Origin: Clostridiales bacterium
Lineage (GTDB): Bacteria; Bacillota; Clostridia; Peptostreptococcales; Acidaminobacteraceae
NCBI GenBank assembly: GCA_021107455.1
Contig: JAIOSU010000161.1
Span: 1 to 43,247, forward strand
Length of the DNA stretch: 43,247 bases
Direction: 5' to 3'
Shown: in pieces, positions 38,211 through 43,247 of the stretch
Position numbering within the stretch: the first letter of the stretch is position 1
Layout: each line of letters opens with the position of its first letter
Program-made: the position numbers and the translations under genes
The notes under the pieces: model-generated
What the model saw: only the letters and a program-made list of their open reading frames with translations
Databases searched by the model: none
Told to the model about the DNA's origin: nothing

Positions 38211-39248
38211 ATGAAAAAGATTTTAAGTATCGTGATGAGTTTGTTATTATTGATCAGCGTACCATCATTTTCAGCAGAAGGCGATATAGTGGACATAGCG
38301 GCAGGAAATTCGGATTTTAGTATTTTAGTAGCGGCACTTCAAAAAGCGGAACTTGTCGGAGCACTTCAAGGTGAAGGACCATTTACAGTATTTGCACCGA
38401 CAGATGCGGCTTTCGTCAAACTGCTTGGTGATTTGGGTATAGAAGCTGAGGATCTTCTGAATCATCCACAGCTTGGTGAAGTATTATTATATCACGTTGT
38501 ATCAGGTAAAGTAATGAGCACCGATTTATCAAATGGTCTCGAAGCAGCAACACTTAATGGTGAGGTCATCAAAGTAGATTTGACTGAAGGCGTTAAAATC
38601 AATTCCTCAAATGTTGTTACAGCAGATATTGAAGCGATAAACGGTGTGATTCATGTAATCGATGAAGTATTAGTTCCAAGTTCATTCGTTCTCAGTGCAC
38701 CAAGTGTTCCGGAAACTGTAGTTGATATAGCTCTTTCAAGTGAAGATTTCAGCATGCTGGTATCATTACTTCAAAAAGCGGATCTAGTAGGCGCATTACA
38801 AGGTGAAGGACCATTTACAGTGTTTGCACCGACAAACAAGGCATTCGAAGATTTGCTTTCAGCTCTAGGTATTTCAGCATCAGATCTTATGGCACAACCT
38901 GATCTAGCAAAAGTATTGCTTTATCATGTAGTGCCTGGAAATGTACTCAGCACTGATTTGAGTGATGGTCTTGAAGCTGCTACACTTAATGGTGAATCCG
39001 TTAAGTTTGACTTATCATCAGGTGTGAAAGTGAACACAAGTGGTGTTGTGGCTGCAGATATCGTAGCACAAAATGGTGTAGTACACGTTGTCGATTCAGT
39101 TTTGGTACCAAGTAATTTCGTTTATCAGGCAGTAGAAGCTGATGAAGAATTGCCACAAACTGGAACAATGGATTTGACCTCCATTTTTATATTCAGTATA
39201 ATAGGATTAGCAGCTGTTATGGTTGTCAAAAAAAGAGTGAAAGCATAA
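38211..39248 (+). CDS. two-domain fasciclin (FAS1) cell-surface protein with LPQTG sorting signal
   Basis: Two copies of 'LQKA(E/D)LVGALQGEGPFTVFAPT'; C-term 'ELPQTGTMDLTSIFIFSIIGLAAVMVVKKRVKA'; signal peptide. Confidence 0.93.
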   Translation: MKKILSIVMSLLLLISVPSFSAEGDIVDIAAGNSDFSILVAALQKAELVGALQGEGPFTVFAPTDAAFVKLLGDLGIEAEDLLNHPQLGEVLLYHVVSGKVMSTDLSNGLEAATLNGEVIKVDLTEGVKINSSNVVTADIEAINGVIHVIDEVLVPSSFVLSAPSVPETVVDIALSSEDFSMLVSLLQKADLVGALQGEGPFTVFAPTNKAFEDLLSALGISASDLMAQPDLAKVLLYHVVPGNVLSTDLSDGLEAATLNGESVKFDLSSGVKVNTSGVVAADIVAQNGVVHVVDSVLVPSNFVYQAVEADEELPQTGTMDLTSIFIFSIIGLAAVMVVKKRVKA

Positions 39249-39260
39249 GCAGGTGATAAC

Positions 39261-40130
39261 ATGAGTGATTTCGGCACACGTCTTAAGAATATTCGTAAAC
39301 TTAAAAAAATGACACAAAAAGAATTGGCGGAGATGTTGAATGTCACACAGTCCACTATAGCAAACTATGAAAGCAATCTGAGATTTCCAGGTGAAGCAAA
39401 CCTGAAAGAAATTTCAGATTTGCTTCACATCAGTACAGATTATCTACTCGGTATAGCAGAAGAAACCAAAACCGTTAAACCTTCAGGTGTGGTGAATCTG
39501 TTGAATTTAAAAGAGGATTTGTTGGAAGCATTGTTGAATGGCGATGAATCCATAGCGACTAAACTAGTCATAGAAGCCTATGTAAACGGCGCTGCAACAC
39601 ATGAAGTCATAGATCAGGTTTTCCATCCTATTATGATTGAGACAGGTCTTTTGTGGGAAACTGGAAAGCTAGACATCTCTGAGGAACATTTCATATCAGG
39701 AGTTGTTGAAAGATTGATATCACTTATTGGCGTTCAGTTGTCTGATGAAGATTCCCAAAAGTCCGTGATTTTGATTTCCCCAAGTGGAGAGGAACATGTC
39801 TTGGTTCTTAAGATGATCAAGGAAATATTTCTTGAAGAAGGATGGCGGGTATTCAACCTCGGTAAAAGCATCCCGGTCAGAAGTATCGCATTTTTGATTG
39901 AAAAGGAAAACATTGATTTGATTGCAATATCCATCACTGGAAAAAACAATCTCAATGGTGCCGAACACCTTATTTCAGCCATAAGAAATCTGGGATTTGA
40001 TAAGATCCCCAAAATTATGGTAGGTGGTCAAGCACTGGCTAGTGAAGTACATGCAAAATCATTTTTGGGCGCTGATTATTATGCGGATACTTTTTCTGAA
40101 CTGAGAAAAATCGCACTTGAACAATTTTAG
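39261..40130 (+). CDS. XRE-type HTH regulator with cobalamin-binding domains (CarH-like sensor region)
   Basis: N-term 'LKNIRKLKKMTQKELAEMLNVTQSTIANYE'; W-x9-EH motif (codons 39654-39689) and ExH 'GEEHVL', then B12-binding Rossmann 'LIAISITG...IMVGGQAL'. Confidence 0.88.
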   Translation: MSDFGTRLKNIRKLKKMTQKELAEMLNVTQSTIANYESNLRFPGEANLKEISDLLHISTDYLLGIAEETKTVKPSGVVNLLNLKEDLLEALLNGDESIATKLVIEAYVNGAATHEVIDQVFHPIMIETGLLWETGKLDISEEHFISGVVERLISLIGVQLSDEDSQKSVILISPSGEEHVLVLKMIKEIFLEEGWRVFNLGKSIPVRSIAFLIEKENIDLIAISITGKNNLNGAEHLISAIRNLGFDKIPKIMVGGQALASEVHAKSFLGADYYADTFSELRKIALEQF

Positions 40131-40135
40131 AGTTT

Positions 40136-40172
40136 AGCCATGCCAATTCAATGTTGGTATGGCTATTTTATT
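40136..40172 (+). terminator. intrinsic terminator-like hairpin
   Basis: TAGCCATGCCAA TTCAATG TTGGTATGGCTA then TTTTATTT. Confidence 0.65.
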
Positions 40173-40238
40173 TCCCTCAAAAATAGAGGATATTTGTGAC
40201 ATTTGAAGAATTAATCCATTATGAGGAGGTATGAAATT

Positions 40239-40601
40239 ATGAAATTTTGTTGGACTACATTAACAGTCAATGACATGGAAGCATCACTGAAATTTTATCA
40301 AGAAATCGTTGGATTACCACTGAATAGAAGATTTATAGGTGGACCGGGAGTGGAACTTGCTTTTTTGGGTGAAGGAGAAACTGAAGTGGAACTTATTTGC
40401 GACCCCAATCATCCTGCACCAGGAGAAATCAATGGGATATCATTAGGCTTCGTAGTGAAATCCGTTGAAGAAATGATGGCTTTTGTTGAATCGAAGAATA
40501 TTTTGATCGATAGTGGACCTTTCCAGCCCAATCCTCACATCAAGTTTTTCTATGTGAAAGATCCAAATGGATTGAGAATCCAATTTGTAGAAAACATGTA
40601 A
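40239..40601 (+). CDS. VOC/glyoxalase family protein
   Basis: 'TLTVNDMEASLKFYQEIVGLPLNRRF', 'FFYVKDPNGLRIQFVEN'; RBS aggaggt. Confidence 0.9.
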   Translation: MKFCWTTLTVNDMEASLKFYQEIVGLPLNRRFIGGPGVELAFLGEGETEVELICDPNHPAPGEINGISLGFVVKSVEEMMAFVESKNILIDSGPFQPNPHIKFFYVKDPNGLRIQFVENM

Positions 40602-40614
40602 GGAGGGGGTTGCT

Positions 40615-41145
40615 TTGAGAATTGCCGTTGTATACACATCTACTACAGGATTTACACAAAAATATGCAAAGTGGATAGCTGAAGATCTTGATGGCGATTG
40701 CCTTGCGCTGAAAGACATGAAAATAGAAGATTTTTATAAATACGATTTTTTTGTATACGGCGGTAGTCTTCACGCTGTTGGAATTAATGGACTCAAAGAG
40801 TTCAAAGAACGGATGGAAACCCTTGAAAATCCGAAATGGATCGTCTTTGCAGTGGGTGCCACACCAGTAAAGGATGACGTGGTTCCACTTTTGATGAGTG
40901 AAAATTTGACGAAGGAAGAACAAAAGAGAATCAAGTTGTTTTATTTTAGAGGTGGTTTTGATTATGATGCATTAAACTTTAAAGACAAAATGATGATGCT
41001 ATTGTTGAAATTAAAAATTAAGATGAAACCACAAAAAGATCGAACGCCCGATGAAAAGGGTATGATTAATGTATATGATCAAAGAACCGATTTCAGTCAA
41101 AAAAAATCTATCGATAGACTTGTAGCATACGTACGTTCATTATAG
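40615..41145 (+). CDS. flavodoxin-domain protein
   Basis: 'MRIAVVYTSTTGFTQKYAKWIAEDL' and 'YDFFVYGGSLHA'; TTG start with RBS aggaggggg. Confidence 0.85.
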   Translation: MRIAVVYTSTTGFTQKYAKWIAEDLDGDCLALKDMKIEDFYKYDFFVYGGSLHAVGINGLKEFKERMETLENPKWIVFAVGATPVKDDVVPLLMSENLTKEEQKRIKLFYFRGGFDYDALNFKDKMMMLLLKLKIKMKPQKDRTPDEKGMINVYDQRTDFSQKKSIDRLVAYVRSL

Positions 41146-41190
41146 ACAAATGCTCTTGAGTGAAACACCATTTATGGAGGGGAGAACACT

Positions 41191-42045
41191 ATGCCAAAAT
41201 TTGATGAAGCACAATTGTTGAACATACTTTGGACAGTGGGTATATCGTTCGGGATATATATACTCAAAAGCTTGCTTTTAAGATTTATTCATAAAAGAAT
41301 TCCAGACTCGGGTATTTATTTTCGTACAAAAAGAATCATAAATGCAATTGCATTTTTACTCTTTATTATTTTTGTTGCTCTAATCTGGTTTAAGAGTGGC
41401 GGCTCAGTGATTACTTACTTAGGGCTTTTCTCTGCTGGATTGGCACTCGCTATGAAAGATATTTTGATGAATATCGCTGGTTGGCTTTATATATTACTCA
41501 GACAACCATTTGTTGTGGGAGATCGTATCGAGATCGCGGGTATCAAAGGAGATGTAATAGATCAAAACATCTTTAAATTTAGAGTCATTGAAGTGGGTAA
41601 CTGGGTTCATGCTGAACAAAGCACTGGCCGAATCATCCATATTCCAAACTATAAAATATTTATGGACCCTTTAGCCAATTATACATTGGGTTTTGATTAC
41701 ATCTGGGATGAAATCAGAGTGGTTGTGACTTTTGAGTGCAATTGGCGGAAAGCAAAAGGAATCCTTGAGGAAATAGTGCATCGATATTCCGACGATTTGG
41801 CTGATGATGTTCAAAAAAAGATTTTTGAAACGTCCAGGAAATATCTGGTCTATTATAACAATCTCACACCAATAGTATATACCGATGTTACAGAGAGTGG
41901 TGTACAGCTTACAATGCGCTACATATGTGAACCCAAGATGAGAAGATTCAGCTCCGAGCGCATTTGGGAAGCTGTTTTGGATCGTTTTGGTGCTGAAGTG
42001 GACATTGATATTGCATACCCAACTATGAGAAGAGTTCAGATATAG
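41191..42045 (+). CDS. mechanosensitive ion channel (MscS) family protein
   Basis: 'SAGLALAMKDILMNIAGWLYILLRQPFVVGDRIEIAGIKGDVI'. Confidence 0.9.
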   Translation: MPKFDEAQLLNILWTVGISFGIYILKSLLLRFIHKRIPDSGIYFRTKRIINAIAFLLFIIFVALIWFKSGGSVITYLGLFSAGLALAMKDILMNIAGWLYILLRQPFVVGDRIEIAGIKGDVIDQNIFKFRVIEVGNWVHAEQSTGRIIHIPNYKIFMDPLANYTLGFDYIWDEIRVVVTFECNWRKAKGILEEIVHRYSDDLADDVQKKIFETSRKYLVYYNNLTPIVYTDVTESGVQLTMRYICEPKMRRFSSERIWEAVLDRFGAEVDIDIAYPTMRRVQI

Positions 42046-42062
42046 CATTCAAAGGAGCATTT

Positions 42063-43187
42063 ATGATTCAGATTAAGCGGGTACAATCCAAGAAAGAGTT
42101 AAAAACGTTTGTAGATTTTCCAAACCAACTTTATAAACATAATCCATATTATGTGCCTGAACTGGTTTTCGATGGCGTCAAAGTACTGGATCAATCCATC
42201 AATCCAGCTTACGAATTTTGTGATGCGGCGTATTTTTTAGCTGATCGTGACGGTAAGATAGTAGGTCGGATTGGAGTAATCATCAACAAGAAAAGTAATG
42301 ATAAATGGAATCAAAAATATGCAAGGTTTACGTGTTTTGATTTTATAGATGACCTCGAAGTGTCGCAGGCACTGATGGATGAAGCTTTCAAATGGGCTAT
42401 TTCTAGAGATATAGAAGCAATACATGGGCCACTCGGATTTACGGATTTGGATCATCAAGGCATGTTGGTTGAAGGTTTTGATGAGCTTGATATGTATATC
42501 ACCATTTACAATGCACCATATTATATGGAACATATGATTGCAATGGGGTTTGAAAAAGACGTGGACTGGATTGAATATCAGTTGGTCTTTGATCCGGTAA
42601 AGATTGAAAAACTGCACAAAATAGCAGCACGAATGAAGAGCCGTGGTGCTTTCAAGGTGATTGAATTCAAGGATAAAAAGGAAATTTTGCCATGGGCGGA
42701 ATCGGTTTTCAATCTATACAACACAGCGTATGCACCGCTTTACGGTATGACAGAACTGAATCAAAAGCAGATTGATCTTTACATCAAAACATTTTTCGGA
42801 TTTGTGAATCCGGATTTCATAAAAATTGTGGTCGACAAGGAAGGGGATTTGGCAGCATTTGCGATTGCAATGCCCTCGCTATCAAAGGCCATGCAAAAAT
42901 CTAGAGGAAGACTTTTCCCATTTGGATTCATTCACATACTGAAATCCATTAAAAAAAATGATGCCCTTGATCTTTATCTGATTGCGGTCAAACCAGAATA
43001 TCAAAATCTAGGCATCAATGGATTGCTACTGGACAGTATGATGAAAAATGTCATGGATTACGGGATTAAATCTGCAGAAACGGGTCCAATGCTTGAAACT
43101 AACAATAACATATTATCGCAATGGAAATTTTTCAATATCAGACAGCATAGAAGAAGGCGTGTCTGGAAAAAAAGTTTAGATGGATAA
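42063..43187 (+). CDS. GNAT-like acetyltransferase superfamily protein (~374 aa)
   Basis: 'FPNQLYKHNPYYVPELVFD', 'GRIGVIINKKSND', C-terminal 'LDLYLIAVKPEYQNLGINGLLLDSMM'. Confidence 0.75.
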   Translation: MIQIKRVQSKKELKTFVDFPNQLYKHNPYYVPELVFDGVKVLDQSINPAYEFCDAAYFLADRDGKIVGRIGVIINKKSNDKWNQKYARFTCFDFIDDLEVSQALMDEAFKWAISRDIEAIHGPLGFTDLDHQGMLVEGFDELDMYITIYNAPYYMEHMIAMGFEKDVDWIEYQLVFDPVKIEKLHKIAARMKSRGAFKVIEFKDKKEILPWAESVFNLYNTAYAPLYGMTELNQKQIDLYIKTFFGFVNPDFIKIVVDKEGDLAAFAIAMPSLSKAMQKSRGRLFPFGFIHILKSIKKNDALDLYLIAVKPEYQNLGINGLLLDSMMKNVMDYGIKSAETGPMLETNNNILSQWKFFNIRQHRRRRVWKKSLDG

Positions 43188-43247
43188 CTCGAAGCTGAGT
43201 TGTCCCAGACTGTAGACAAACGTCCAAATCCATCGTTACTGGATAAA

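Noticed and set aside
40615-41145. Assignment as protoporphyrinogen oxidase HemG together with SOUL as a heme pathway
   Set aside because: Only a flavodoxin fold is supported; the SOUL gene is 10 kb away and no heme biosynthesis genes are present.

Overview
The window has the look of a low-GC Firmicutes (Clostridia-like) chromosome and is densely coding on both strands. Main content: (i) an edge-truncated operon with a FemAB/GNAT-like acyltransferase, a SAM methyltransferase and four consecutive B12-binding-type radical SAM proteins, joined partly by ATGA stop/start overlaps; (ii) a GNAT-nitrilase fusion; (iii) a 1156-aa protein that I tentatively recognise as PPi-type PEP carboxykinase; (iv) an aldehyde dehydrogenase, an AEC transporter and a TAXI-TRAP transporter set; (v) a LysM/5'-nucleotidase, an SLC13 permease, a P1 peptidase and a TetR regulator with twin operators; (vi) an antiporter, MFS, SOUL, PadR/HAAS, DUF2202 and a TldD/PmbA pair; (vii) HD-GYP, a J-domain protein, a class B sortase divergent from an LPQTG fasciclin protein, an XRE-HTH/B12-binding regulator, VOC, flavodoxin, MscS and GNAT-like proteins. 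The strongest unexplained signals are: a mosaic inverted-repeat/hairpin-array element between the convergent pmbA-like and HD-GYP genes (35188-35632), with compensatory stem changes between units; an XRE-type regulator carrying the CarH-like Wx9EH AdoCbl photoreceptor signature; the four-radical-SAM operon; and two genes each interrupted by a single in-frame TAA. All family assignments come from reading sequence and motifs; no database search was run.
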